Source: Tumebacillus sp. BK434
GTDB lineage: Bacteria > Bacillota > Bacilli > Tumebacillales > Tumebacillaceae
Assembly (NCBI RefSeq): GCF_004340785.1
Contig: NZ_SLXS01000001.1
Coordinates: 372,001-436,000 of the forward strand
Reading direction: 5' to 3'
Length of the DNA stretch: 64,000 nucleotides
Numbering within the stretch: the stretch's first letter is position 1; the number at the start of each line of letters is the position of its first letter. Shown piece by piece: positions 17,526-26,894 of the stretch. The notes under the pieces are model-generated. The model saw only the letters and a program-made list of their open reading frames with translations, was not told the origin of the DNA and searched no databases. Made by a program: the position numbers and the translations under genes.

Positions 17526-17621
17526 GTTCAGCTAAGGGCGCGACGTCCTGTCGCAACGCTGAACACGGAACATCCTGTTCGTGACGTCCTGTCGCAACGA
17601 TGTACACGGTACGTCCTGTAC
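17526..17621 (+). repeat. Compound hairpin repeat, copy A
   Basis: This spacer between tRNA-Glu and tRNA-Val folds into nested hairpins. Outer stem GTTCAGC (17526) pairs with GCTGAAC (17558) around TAAGG and the inner hairpin GCGAC-GTCCT-GTCGC. Three more mini-hairpins follow, all with an RTCCT loop: GAAC-ATCCT-GTTC, GAC-GTCCT-GTC and GTAC-GTCCT-GTAC. The same core occurs in copies B and C with different but complementary outer stems. Confidence 0.85.
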
Positions 17622-17623
17622 GT

Positions 17624-17699
17624 GGAGGTTTAGCTCAGCTGGGAGAGCATCTGCCTTACAAGCAGAGGGTCGGCGGTTCGATCCCGTCAACCTCCACCA
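17624..17699 (+). tRNA. tRNA-Val (TAC)
   Basis: Acceptor GGAGGTT pairs with AACCTCC. The anticodon loop is CTTACAA with anticodon TAC. It lies between hairpin elements A and B. Confidence 0.96.
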
Positions 17700-17724
17700 A
17701 TTTTTAAAACATTTTTAAAGGAAG

Positions 17725-17762
17725 GCCGACTAAGAACAGCGACGTCCTGTCGCAACGTCGGC
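17725..17762 (+). repeat. Compound hairpin repeat, copy B
   Basis: Outer stem GCCGAC (17725-17730) pairs with GTCGGC (17757-17762). Inside are TAAGAACA and the invariant hairpin GCGAC-GTCCT-GTCGC followed by AAC. It sits between tRNA-Val and tRNA-fMet and lacks the extra mini-hairpins of copy A. Confidence 0.85.
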
Positions 17763-17780
17763 ACTCCGACATAATATCGT

Positions 17781-17856
17781 CGCGGGGTGGAGCAGTTGGC
17801 AGCTCGTCGGGCTCATAACCCGAAGGTCGCAGGTTCGAGTCCTGTCCCCGCAACCA
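17781..17856 (+). tRNA. Initiator tRNA-fMet (CAT)
   Basis: The anticodon loop is CTCATAA with anticodon CAT. The first acceptor position is a C-A mismatch (CGCGGGG against CCCCGCA), and three G-C pairs close the anticodon stem. Both are hallmarks of bacterial initiator tRNA. Confidence 0.95.
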
Positions 17857-17859
17857 CAT

Positions 17860-17936
17860 GGAGCTGTGGTGTAGTGGCCTAACATGCCCGCCTGTCACGC
17901 GGGAGACCGCGGGTTCGAATCCCGTCAGCTCCGCCA
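17860..17936 (+). tRNA. tRNA-Asp (GTC)
   Basis: Acceptor GGAGCTG pairs with CAGCTCC. The anticodon loop is CTGTCAC with anticodon GTC, and the discriminator G plus CCA are encoded. Confidence 0.96.
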
Positions 17937-17958
17937 CTTTTACAAATTCATATTACAC

Positions 17959-18049
17959 GGAGAGTTGGCCGAGTCGGTCGAAGGCGCTCCCCTGCTAAGG
18001 GAGTATACTGGAAACAGTATCGAGGGTTCGAATCCCTTGCTCTCCGCCA
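17959..18049 (+). tRNA. tRNA-Ser (GCT)
   Basis: A class II tRNA of 91 nt with a long variable arm (TATACTG-GAAA-CAGTAT). The anticodon loop is CTGCTAA with anticodon GCT. Confidence 0.96.
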
Positions 18050-18052
18050 CTT

Positions 18053-18126
18053 GCGGATGTAGTTCAATGGTAGAACTGCGGCTTCCCAAGCCGCCAGCGT
18101 GGGTTCGATTCCCATCATCCGCTCCA
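18053..18126 (+). tRNA. tRNA-Gly (CCC)
   Basis: Acceptor GCGGATG pairs with CATCCGC. The anticodon loop is TTCCCAA with anticodon CCC. Confidence 0.95.
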
Positions 18127-18131
18127 TACAC

Positions 18132-18208
18132 GGGCCCATAGCTCAGTTGGCTAGAGCGCACGACTGATAATCGTGAGGTCGGAAGTTCGAATCTTCTTGG
18201 GCCCACCA
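18132..18208 (+). tRNA. tRNA-Ile (GAT)
   Basis: Acceptor GGGCCCA pairs with TGGGCCC. The anticodon loop is CTGATAA with anticodon GAT. It is the last tRNA before hairpin copy C and the 5S gene. Confidence 0.96.
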
Positions 18209-18217
18209 TTTAAGGTA

Positions 18218-18277
18218 GATCGACTAAGATCAGCGACGTCCTGTCGCAACGTCGATCGACCGTACATCCTGTACGTC
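18218..18277 (+). repeat. Compound hairpin repeat, copy C
   Basis: Outer stem GATCGAC (18218) pairs with GTCGATC (18251). Inside are TAAGATCA and the inner hairpin GCGAC-GTCCT-GTCGC plus AAC. A second hairpin, GTAC-ATCCT-GTAC within GAC/GTC arms, runs into the first bases of the 5S rRNA. Confidence 0.85.
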
Positions 18278-18392
18278 TAGTGATAATGTCGCAGAGGTCA
18301 CACCTGTTCCCATCCCGAACACAGAAGTTAAGCTCTGCAGAGCCGATGGTACTTGGACCGCAGGGTCCTGGGAGAGTAGGACGTCGCTAGGC
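18276..18392 (+). rRNA. rrf: 5S ribosomal RNA
   Basis: The conserved core (GAGGTCACACCTGTTCCCATCCCGAAC through GAGAGTAGGACGTCGC, given only in part) is Bacillus-type 5S. Helix I pairs TCTAGTGAT at the 5' end with GTCGCTAGG at the 3' end. No 16S or 23S gene is nearby, so this copy is carried by the tRNA array. Confidence 0.93.
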
Positions 18393-18399
18393 GAAGAGA

Positions 18400-18430
18400 A
18401 AGGCGCAGTCTGTATAGACTGCGCCTTTTT
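18400..18430 (+). terminator. Terminator of the tRNA/5S array
   Basis: AAGGCGCAGTCT and AGACTGCGCCTT form a perfect 12-bp stem with a GTAT loop, followed by TTTTT. Confidence 0.9.
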
Positions 18431-18461
18431 GCGTACTTTATAGGGGAAAGGGGGATTTACG

Positions 18462-18635
18462 ATGCGCAACAAAGACAACCACCCTGGCAATTTTGGCGGT
18501 CCGAAGCCGTTTGCGAACCCTAAGGCCAAGCCGGAATATGCTCCGCTGCGCCCGGACGGCTCGATCGCGCCGCGCCCGCAGGAACGGATGAAAGAAGGCG
18601 CGCAGCAACACGACCACCCCAACTCAAACGACTGA
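18462..18635 (+). CDS. Small proline-rich hypothetical protein
   Basis: A 57-aa protein, hydrophilic and rich in Pro, Asn, Lys and Arg (KPFANPKAKPEYAPLRPDG), apparently disordered. ATG 18462 follows GGGGAAAGGGGGA. It has its own terminator at 18644, supporting a real gene. No family is recognised. The composition loosely recalls small acid-soluble spore proteins, but no specific motif was matched. Confidence 0.6.
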   Translation: MRNKDNHPGNFGGPKPFANPKAKPEYAPLRPDGSIAPRPQERMKEGAQQHDHPNSND

Positions 18636-18643
18636 TCCTCTCC

Positions 18644-18675
18644 AACCTGAGCCTGCCCTGGGCTCAGGTTTTTTT
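18644..18675 (+). terminator. Rho-independent terminator
   Basis: AACCTGAGCC and GGCTCAGGTT form a perfect 10-bp stem with a 7-nt loop, followed by TTTTT. Confidence 0.88.
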
Positions 18676-18680
18676 AGTTG

Positions 18681-18740
18681 TTGACACAGTGTCATTTTTC
18701 GCGATATAGTAACTCTTGTGATTAAATGACACGGTGTCAT
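18681..18740 (+). promoter_or_regulatory. MMPL promoter with two palindromic operators
   Basis: TGACAC-A-GTGTCA (18682-18694) and TGACAC-G-GTGTCA (18727-18739) are near-identical perfect palindromes. The first contains the TTGACA -35 box (18681-18686). The -10 is TATAGT (18705-18710, 18-bp spacer). A dimeric repressor at both sites would cover the promoter and the early transcript. The best candidate is the TetR protein encoded at 21977. Confidence 0.85.
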
Positions 18741-18766
18741 TGTCCATCAGAGGAGGGGAGAGACCT

Positions 18767-21700
18767 TTGATCGAAACATGGATTCGCGGCTTGGCGAAGG
18801 CCCGCTGGTTTGTGCTGATATTGTGGGTGGCGCTGGTCGCAGGCTCTGTCTTCGCATTGCCCGATCTCGGGAAGATCGTCGCGGAAACAGAGACGAAGTT
18901 CGTTCCGTCTGACGCCGAATCGGAGCAGGCGAAACAGCTTCTGGAGCAGATCACCACCGAAGATCAGGCGGGATCTACAGCGATCGTCGTCATGCACCGC
19001 GACGGCGGGCTGTCCGCCGGCGACCGGGATTGGCTGAAGGCGAAATGGGAAGAACTGAACCGGGACAAAACAGAACTCGGCATCATGAACACCCAGACCG
19101 CGTTCGAAGAACCGTCGCTGGCCGAAAAGTTTGAAAGCAAAGACAAAACCACCCAGATGCTCCTCGTCGGCTTCCCGCGTGAAGACGCAGCGGAAGTGAC
19201 GCAAGCGAGCGTCGACAAGCTTCGTGAACGGCTCACCGAAGCGCCGGACGGTGCAGAAGCATACGTCACGGGCGGCGCAGCGATCATGAAGGACTACATG
19301 GCCACGTCGCAAGAAGGGTTGAAGAAGACGGAGTTCCTGACCATCGGGCTTGTGCTCGTGATCTTGCTGCTCGTCTTCCGCTCTCCGATTGCGCCGTTTG
19401 TGCCCTTGTTGACCATCGGACTGTCATTTGTCCTGTCCCGCGGTCTGGTCGCCTTGGCGACTACATTCGGGTTGCCGGTATCTTCGTTCACCGAGACGTT
19501 TCTCGTCGCCGTCTTGTTCGGCGCCGGGACCGACTACTGCATCCTGCTGATCCACCGCTTCCGGGAAGAGCTGTCCAATGGCTTGGAGCGAGTCGATGCG
19601 CTGGTGAAAACGATGCAAACGGTTGGCAAAACGGTCGTCTTCTCCGCTTCCACCGTCCTGATCGGCTTTTTCATGATCGGATTCGCGAAATTCGGTCTGT
19701 ATCAGTCGGCAGTCGGGGTGGCGATCGGGATGGCGGCAACGCTGATCGCAGGGCTGACGCTAACGCCGGCCTTGATGATCATCCTCGGCCCCAAGATGTA
19801 CTGGCCGTTCAAGATCAAGCCGGGCAAAGATCACGGCGAATCGAAAATGTGGGGCGGCATGGCGGGCCTCGTGTCCCGCAAACCGCTGCTGGTGCTGTTG
19901 ATCACCGTCATCGTGCTGTCCCCGCTGACGCTCTTGTTCCAAAACGAGCGCTCGTTTGACGAGATTGCCGAGATCAATCCGGAGATCGGATCGGTCAAAG
20001 GATTCCGCACCGTCGAAAACGCCTTCTCGTCCGGGGAGATGTTCCCGGTGACGGTGGCGATCACCACCGACCAGTCGATGCGCAACGCCGAGAGCTTGGC
20101 GGCGCTGGAGAAGATTTCGGAGAACGCCAGCCATGTGCCGGGCGTCAAAGAAGTCCGCAGTGCAGCGCGCCCGCTCGGCGAGCAACTCGAAGAACTGGTG
20201 CTCAGCAACCAACTGGGTCATGTCAACGACGCGCTCGGCGATATGTCGTCGGGCGTCACCGAACTGAAAGACGGTCTGACCGAAGCAGCAAACGGTCTGA
20301 CCAGCGGCAACGGCGACATTACCAAGCTGGAAGACGGCTTGGGCGAGATCTCGACCAACCAAGCCAAACTCGCGCAAGGCACCGGCCAAGTCGCACAAGG
20401 CTTGCAGCAAGGCGCTGAGCAGATTCAATCAGGTCTGCCGAAGCTGCAGGAGCTCAGCTACGGGCTTGGCGAGCTGAAGTCCAACACCTTCAAGATCCAA
20501 TCGGGTCTGGAGACGATCAGCGGCGGCTTGGGCAGCGTGCAGGCAGGGCTGACCGGCACGGCAGCAGGCGTTGAGAACCTGCAGCAGACCTCCGCGTCGA
20601 TGGCAGCCGACCTGCAGCAGCTCGCACAGACCTACCCGGAGCTGGCGAACGATCCGTCCTTCCTCGCGCTGCAAGGCAAGCAGCAAGGCGTGACACAAGG
20701 GCTGACCGGCGTCGCGCAAGGGCTCGGCCAGATCAATCAAAATCTGCCGGCGCTGGTCGGCGGTACTGCAGAAGCGGCCAAAGGGCTCGGCACAATCGCC
20801 GATGTTCAAGGGCAGATGCAAGCGGGCGCGGCGCAATTGCCGGGCCAGATGGACCAGCTGGCGCAAGGCTTGCACCAGTCGGTGTCCGCGCTGAACCAGA
20901 TCACCAGCGGCCAAACGCAGCTGGCAGACGGCGCGAAGCAGGCGGGCAGCGGGGTAGGCGAGCTAAAAGCCGGCCTGAACGACCTGAACAAAGGTCTTGG
21001 CGACGGCACCGACGCGCTCGGGCAGATCGCCGACGGCCTGCATCAAGTGCAAGATGCGCAGAGCGGCATGATCAAAAACGGTTCCAAGCAGATCGAAGGC
21101 TGGTACCTGCCGCCGGAGATGGTCGATGAAAATGAAGACCTGGAAAAGGCGTTTGACGCCTACCTCTCGGCTGACGGCAAAGTGGCGAAAGTGGAAGTGG
21201 TGCTCGACATCAACCCCTATTCCCATGAAGCGATGAATCGCCTGGACGACATCCGCGCTGCGATTGAACAAGGCGCATACGGCACGGTCCTGAAGAACCC
21301 GGAGCTCAAATTCACCGGCAACACCGCGTCGTACCGCGAACTCGAAGGCATTTCCAAAGCCGACTTCTTCCGCACGGGCGGCCTGATCCTGATCGGGATC
21401 TTCATCGTCCTCGCTCTGATGCTGCGCTCGGTGCTGGCACCGGTCTACCTGCTCGTGTCGCTCGGCTTCTCGTACCTGGTGACGATGGGGATCGTGGAAT
21501 GGGTGTTCGTCGACCTGCTGGGCCAGCCCGGCCTGTCATGGACCGTTTCCTTCTTCGCCTTCATGCTGCTGGTTGCGCTCGGGGTCGACTACTCGATCTT
21601 CCTGATGGCGCGCTTCCGTGAAGAATACAAGGAAACGCAGGACGTCGTGACTTCGATGAAGCGCGCGATGACCACCACCGGCGGCGTGATCATCTCCGCG

Positions 21701-21922
21701 GCGGTGATCATGGGCGGCACGTTTGGCGCGATGATCTTCTCCGGCGTGTCTTCGATGGTGCAGATCGGCGCTTCTGTGCTGATCGGCTTGACGATCTACA
21801 CGACGATCGTGATGGGGCTGATCGTACCGGCGCTGGCGATCCTGTTTGGCGAAGCCAACTGGTGGCCGCTGAAGCGTTCCAAAAAGTCTTCCGTTACGAA
21901 AGAAGAAGCTGTACAATACTAA
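18767..21922 (+). CDS. MMPL/RND-type membrane transporter
   Basis: A 1051-aa export protein with two MMPL halves. Each half has an N-terminal membrane helix, a large external loop and about five more helices. RND-type cores are seen in GAGTDYCILLIHRFREEL and ALGVDYSIFLMARFREEY. The first loop carries a long, weakly repetitive, Gly/Gln/Leu-rich helical stretch (about residues 490-770), as in YhgE/Pip-like or phage-infection proteins. The TTG start at 18767 follows AGGAGGGGAG. An operator-overlapped promoter precedes it. The tetR gene downstream probably controls it. The substrate is unknown; family members export lipids or small toxic molecules. Confidence 0.88.
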   Translation: MIETWIRGLAKARWFVLILWVALVAGSVFALPDLGKIVAETETKFVPSDAESEQAKQLLEQITTEDQAGSTAIVVMHRDGGLSAGDRDWLKAKWEELNRDKTELGIMNTQTAFEEPSLAEKFESKDKTTQMLLVGFPREDAAEVTQASVDKLRERLTEAPDGAEAYVTGGAAIMKDYMATSQEGLKKTEFLTIGLVLVILLLVFRSPIAPFVPLLTIGLSFVLSRGLVALATTFGLPVSSFTETFLVAVLFGAGTDYCILLIHRFREELSNGLERVDALVKTMQTVGKTVVFSASTVLIGFFMIGFAKFGLYQSAVGVAIGMAATLIAGLTLTPALMIILGPKMYWPFKIKPGKDHGESKMWGGMAGLVSRKPLLVLLITVIVLSPLTLLFQNERSFDEIAEINPEIGSVKGFRTVENAFSSGEMFPVTVAITTDQSMRNAESLAALEKISENASHVPGVKEVRSAARPLGEQLEELVLSNQLGHVNDALGDMSSGVTELKDGLTEAANGLTSGNGDITKLEDGLGEISTNQAKLAQGTGQVAQGLQQGAEQIQSGLPKLQELSYGLGELKSNTFKIQSGLETISGGLGSVQAGLTGTAAGVENLQQTSASMAADLQQLAQTYPELANDPSFLALQGKQQGVTQGLTGVAQGLGQINQNLPALVGGTAEAAKGLGTIADVQGQMQAGAAQLPGQMDQLAQGLHQSVSALNQITSGQTQLADGAKQAGSGVGELKAGLNDLNKGLGDGTDALGQIADGLHQVQDAQSGMIKNGSKQIEGWYLPPEMVDENEDLEKAFDAYLSADGKVAKVEVVLDINPYSHEAMNRLDDIRAAIEQGAYGTVLKNPELKFTGNTASYRELEGISKADFFRTGGLILIGIFIVLALMLRSVLAPVYLLVSLGFSYLVTMGIVEWVFVDLLGQPGLSWTVSFFAFMLLVALGVDYSIFLMARFREEYKETQDVVTSMKRAMTTTGGVIISAAVIMGGTFGAMIFSGVSSMVQIGASVLIGLTIYTTIVMGLIVPALAILFGEANWWPLKRSKKSSVTKEEAVQY

Positions 21923-21927
21923 GAAGA

Positions 21928-21956
21928 AAGGGGCGTGCACAACGCCCCTTTTTTCT
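21928..21956 (+). terminator. Rho-independent terminator
   Basis: AAGGGGCGT and ACGCCCCTT arms with a short loop are followed by TTTTT. It sits between the transporter and tetR, so tetR may be read by partial read-through. Confidence 0.8.
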
Positions 21957-21976
21957 AAAGATTTGAGGTGTGACCT

Positions 21977-22558
21977 TTGCAAGTGCAGAAAAAAGAAGTG
22001 CGTCAAGAGCGGATCTTGACAGAAGCCGCGCGGCTCTTTGTGGAAAAAGGCTACGAACAGACCACCGTTAGCGACATCGTCAAAGCTTGCGAGATGGCGC
22101 GCGGCACCTTTTACCTGTACTTTGACTCTCTGGAGTCCGTTTTGACCGAGCTGTTTCGCAACACCACCGAGCTGCTCTGGGACGAGATCGTGCGCATCAG
22201 CGGCAACAGCCTCGTCGGGGACGAGGTGCTGAAGACGATCATCACGGCGCTGTTCCGCGCCTTGGCTGAGAAAAAGGAACTGCTGCAAGTCTATCGTTCC
22301 GGCGGCGGGCATGACTTCCAGCTCTTTAAGCACCGCGCCTTCTGTGAAGGCATCGGCAACCGCGTGGTCGACCTGATCAAACAGGGGCAGGAAGCGTGCG
22401 AACTGCGCGTCTTCTCACCGGTGCTGGTGTCGCAGATGATCGTGTCGCTGGTCGATTCGATGGCCTATTACGCCCTGGTGCTCGAGGAAGGGAAACTGGA
22501 TCTCGAGCAGGTGGTGGAGGAGTTGTGCGACTTTATCTTGTACGGGATCTCGAAATAA
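21977..22558 (+). CDS. TetR family transcriptional regulator
   Basis: A 193-aa repressor. The helix-turn-helix is TTVSDIVKACEMARGTFYLYFDSLESVL, the classic TetR pattern. The ligand-binding domain has no recognisable specificity. The start is TTG 21977 behind TTTGAGGTGTG. It sits just downstream of the MMPL gene, whose promoter carries two palindromes. Repression of that transporter is inferred from this arrangement. Confidence 0.88.
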   Translation: MQVQKKEVRQERILTEAARLFVEKGYEQTTVSDIVKACEMARGTFYLYFDSLESVLTELFRNTTELLWDEIVRISGNSLVGDEVLKTIITALFRALAEKKELLQVYRSGGGHDFQLFKHRAFCEGIGNRVVDLIKQGQEACELRVFSPVLVSQMIVSLVDSMAYYALVLEEGKLDLEQVVEELCDFILYGISK

Positions 22559-22588
22559 CCCCTTGCCAAAATGGATAACATAGTCTAA

Positions 22589-23755
<1,167 letters not shown>

Positions 23756-23797
23756 AGGGGGCTTGTTTTACATACAAGAGCTGGAGGAATCGAGCGC

Positions 23798-23953
23798 ATG
23801 AAACGAAAACGGGCAACGCGATCAGACTCGGAGCTGTTGCTGGAAACAAGCTGCCAGATCACGCCGGAGCAACACGCTTTCGCCGGACAGGAAGCGCAGC
23901 GCATTATGCAGGAGATCGAACAGGGGACGAGCCTGTTCCTTTCGGTATCATGA
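23798..23953 (+). CDS. 51-aa protein opening the nuclease/HsdMS operon
   Basis: A small protein with a basic start (MKRKRATRSDSE) and a helical, Glu/Gln-rich body (ITPEQHAFAGQEAQRIMQEIEQ). ATG 23798 lies behind GGAGG at about 11 nt. The stop overlaps the start of the nuclease gene (ATGA), indicating translational coupling. No family is recognised. It could be a regulator or inhibitor of the nuclease, but only its position suggests this. Confidence 0.65.
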   Translation: MKRKRATRSDSELLLETSCQITPEQHAFAGQEAQRIMQEIEQGTSLFLSVS

Positions 23954-24663
23954 TCAAAGCGGAACTGCATGGAAAAGTCACCCCCTATGAAGGGGCGGAG
24001 GATGTGCTCACCTCGAATGTGTTCGGCCTGTTCGCGTATCTGCCTGCCGCATACGGCCTGATTCCTTTTTTGAAAAAGGCGGTCAATCTGTCGGGCGAAG
24101 CTCCAGACTTTTTGGACGACCAGGGCGAGGCGAAGTATCACTTTTGGCCCAAGACGACCGGATTTCGCCGGGAGCCTGATCTGGTGGTGCAGTTCGGGGC
24201 GGAGATCGCGATCAACATCGAGTGCAAATACCATTCGGGAAAACACAATCGCTTCGTCGAGGAGCAGGAGGAAGAAGTCTCGAACGGCGACCAGTTGGCC
24301 GAGCAGTATTATGATTTGTTAAAAGGAAATCTTCCCTTTCCGGTCGGATCGGAGCGATACTTATTTTACGTCACCAAGCATTTCGTATTGCCGACAGCAG
24401 AATTAGCAGAAAGCGAAGCGCTGCTGGCCAAGCTTGGCTGTACGGGGATGGCCGACCGCATGTATTGGCTGTCTTGGCGGAGTCTCACCGAGACCATTCG
24501 CGAGACGCTGGACCAGTACGAGGCCGATCTGCGCCACGGAGAGCGCCTGGCACTGAAAGACTTGCAGCAGCTGATGACTCGCAAGCAGCTCACCGCGTTC
24601 GGAGGGTTTCAGGTGCAGCCGGTGCCGACCCGGATGCGCTATTTTTGGAGGGGAAACGAATGA
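23950..24663 (+). CDS. PD-(D/E)XK nuclease superfamily-like protein
   Basis: A 237-aa protein. The segment REPDLVVQFGAEIAINIECKYHSGKH has the spacing of a PD-(D/E)XK active site: Asp in EPDLVV, then E-x-K in IECKY. An N-terminal EDVLTSNVFGLFAYLP motif is remembered from uncharacterised nuclease-like proteins in defence loci. No helicase or DNA-binding domain is visible. It overlaps the 51-aa gene upstream and the 205-aa gene downstream by 4 nt each, so all are made together. The neighbouring HsdM/HsdS suggest it supplies the cutting activity of an unusual restriction system. Confidence 0.7.
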   Translation: MIKAELHGKVTPYEGAEDVLTSNVFGLFAYLPAAYGLIPFLKKAVNLSGEAPDFLDDQGEAKYHFWPKTTGFRREPDLVVQFGAEIAINIECKYHSGKHNRFVEEQEEEVSNGDQLAEQYYDLLKGNLPFPVGSERYLFYVTKHFVLPTAELAESEALLAKLGCTGMADRMYWLSWRSLTETIRETLDQYEADLRHGERLALKDLQQLMTRKQLTAFGGFQVQPVPTRMRYFWRGNE

Positions 24664-25277
24664 CGCTCGGACATGAAATGAAAAAGATATACCTGGCCAT
24701 GGAGCAGATCTGTCTGGAAACGGCCGACCTGATCACCGTGGTCAACGATCAATTTCAAAACGGTGGATTCGAGGCACCGCGCGGCACGTCGGTCATGTAC
24801 GACACGTCGACCTCGTACCACGCTCCGAAAAAGTGGCTGCCCTATTTTCAGCAGCGCGTCTTTAGCAAACAAGGCGCGACCAAGCAGCGCGGGATCGGCA
24901 TCAACATTCTGTTTCACTGGGAGGCATATGGGAATCAGGTGCCGGTGATCTCCTGCGGGCTGCTGCTGGCGCGGAATGAACGCGGCGTGGTCAACAGCGA
25001 TGAATTCTTTATGGCGGGCTGGGAACACAGCGCACGCGATGCGCAGCACCCTGTGTTTTATGTTATGAACTGCAGCGACGACAACTATTTTCAGAAGATT
25101 ATCAATTACTTCATCCCGCTGGACCGCATCACCGATGAGGCGGCCGTCCGGCAGTTGATCCTCGATCCGCTGCTCGCCCTGTATGACGACAAGTTCGACA
25201 CGGCAGCCGACTTGATCGCCGGGGAAGCGAAAACGATCGAAGAGTTGCGGGCCACGCCCATTTTTTCAGCGCCTTGA
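24660..25277 (+). CDS. Unknown protein between nuclease and HsdM
   Basis: A 205-aa protein coupled to the nuclease by ATGA. The sequence is that of a soluble alpha/beta protein with aromatic-rich strands (GIGINILFHWEAYG, VISCGLLLARNERG, PVFYVMNC). No catalytic motif is recognised and no membrane segment is present. The start ATG 24660 is forced by the overlap; longer upstream reading is a shadow of the nuclease gene. A 75-bp gap then separates it from hsdM. A role as a partner or control subunit of the nuclease is inferred from position alone. Confidence 0.65.
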   Translation: MTLGHEMKKIYLAMEQICLETADLITVVNDQFQNGGFEAPRGTSVMYDTSTSYHAPKKWLPYFQQRVFSKQGATKQRGIGINILFHWEAYGNQVPVISCGLLLARNERGVVNSDEFFMAGWEHSARDAQHPVFYVMNCSDDNYFQKIINYFIPLDRITDEAAVRQLILDPLLALYDDKFDTAADLIAGEAKTIEELRATPIFSAP

Positions 25278-25352
25278 AGGATTGAGCCCGCTGAGCGTCA
25301 AATATTCTTCTGTTGCGGAGAATTGGTTACACGCAAGTAGGAGGCAAGCCTC

Positions 25353-26894
25353 ATGGAACAGATGACAACGGAGTATCTGGCTCATTTATATAGAGAGATT
25401 CAGGAAGGGAAGCAGCCGGTCGTCACCCAGCAGCAGCTGGAATCGCACCTGTGGGAAGCGGCGAACATTTTGCGCGGGTCGATCGACTCGTCCGATTATA
25501 AGATCTACATTTTCGGGATGCTGTTCCTCAAGCGGATGTCTGACGTTTTTCTCGAAGAGGCGGCGCGCATCTACGCCGAGACGGGGGACGTGCGGCAAGC
25601 GCTGCACGATCCGGCGGCGCATCAGTTCTTTTTGCCGCCGGACGCGCTGTGGGGAGGTCTGCAGCAGTACCGGGCGCAGGTCGGGAAACAGCTCAACCTG
25701 ATTTTTTCCGCCATCGAGAAAGCCAACCTCGACAAGTTGGAAGGGGTGCTGGAGACGATCGATTTTGACGTGAAGTCGCTCACCGACGACACGCTGACTC
25801 AGCTGATTCTCCACTTTGACAAATTGACGCTGGGCAACTCCAATCTTGAGAAGCCGGACATCCTCGGCGACGCCTATGAATACCTCGTCGCCCAGTTTGC
25901 GGACGACGCCGGGAAGAAAGGCGGCGAGTATTACACGCCGCACAAAGTGGTGCAGCTGCTCGTCGAGCTGCTCAATCCCGAGGCGGGCATGATGATCTCC
26001 GACCCGACCTGCGGTTCGGGCGGCATGCTGATCGAATGCGCCAAACATGTCGAGCACCGCGGGGGACAAGCCCGCCGCCTGACCTTGCACGGGCAGGAGA
26101 AAAACATGAACACCTGGGCGATCTGCAAGCTGAACCTGCTGCTGCACGGCCTGCTCGATCACCAGATCGAGCTCGGCGACACGATCCGCGCGCCGAAGCT
26201 CGTGGAAGCGGACCGGCTGAAGCAGTACGACCTCGTCATCGCCAACCCGCCGTTTTCCTTAAAGAACTGGGGGCTGGAGGCAGCGAAGGAAGACCCGTAC
26301 GGGCGTTTCGTCTACGGGCTGCCGAGCAATTCTTACGGGGACTACGCGTTTGTGCAGCACATGGTCGCGTCGCTCAACCCGCATGGCAAGCTGGCGGTCG
26401 TCATGCCCAACGGCGTACTATTTCGCGGCGGGCAGGAGCAGCCGATCCGCAAGGAACTGCTCGAAGCCGACCTGTTTGAAGCGGTGATCGCTTTGCCGCC
26501 GAACCTGTTTTTCGGCACGGGCATCCCGGCGTCGATCCTCGTGCTGTCCAAGCACAAACCGGCAGCGCGGCGGGAAAAAGTGCTGCTGATTCAGGCGACG
26601 AACGGTTTTCAGGCACGGAAAAATCAAAATTTCCTGCGCGAGGAAGACCTGCAGAACATCGTCGGCGCCTATCAGCAGTTCCAGGATCTTCCCGGCTACT
26701 GCAAAGTCGCGTCGCTCGATGAGATTCGCCGGCAGGACTACAACCTCAACATCTCCCGCTACGTGGACAGCGGCGGGCAGAGCGGCCGCGTCGATCTGGA
26801 GCAGGCGATTCTCAACTTGCGCCGACTGGAAGCGGAGCGTGAAGAAGCGACGGCGGCGGTGTACAGCTATCTGAAGGAGTTGGGGCTTTCATGA
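25353..26894 (+). CDS. hsdM: Type I DNA adenine methyltransferase subunit HsdM
   Basis: A 513-aa N6-adenine methyltransferase subunit. The helical HsdM N-terminal domain (SHLWEAANILRGSIDSSDYK) covers about residues 25-150. The SAM-binding motif I is SDPTCGSGGMLIE near residue 216, and motif IV is NPPF near residue 298. YYTPHKVVQLLVELL precedes motif I as in other HsdM proteins. ATG 25353 follows GTAGGAGG. The gene overlaps hsdS by 4 nt. No hsdR follows or precedes within the window. Confidence 0.93.
   Translation: MEQMTTEYLAHLYREIQEGKQPVVTQQQLESHLWEAANILRGSIDSSDYKIYIFGMLFLKRMSDVFLEEAARIYAETGDVRQALHDPAAHQFFLPPDALWGGLQQYRAQVGKQLNLIFSAIEKANLDKLEGVLETIDFDVKSLTDDTLTQLILHFDKLTLGNSNLEKPDILGDAYEYLVAQFADDAGKKGGEYYTPHKVVQLLVELLNPEAGMMISDPTCGSGGMLIECAKHVEHRGGQARRLTLHGQEKNMNTWAICKLNLLLHGLLDHQIELGDTIRAPKLVEADRLKQYDLVIANPPFSLKNWGLEAAKEDPYGRFVYGLPSNSYGDYAFVQHMVASLNPHGKLAVVMPNGVLFRGGQEQPIRKELLEADLFEAVIALPPNLFFGTGIPASILVLSKHKPAARREKVLLIQATNGFQARKNQNFLREEDLQNIVGAYQQFQDLPGYCKVASLDEIRRQDYNLNISRYVDSGGQSGRVDLEQAILNLRRLEAEREEATAAVYSYLKELGLS

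Noticed and set aside
18276..18392. Full rRNA operon
   Set aside because: Only 5S is present. No 16S or 23S sequence was seen upstream or downstream.
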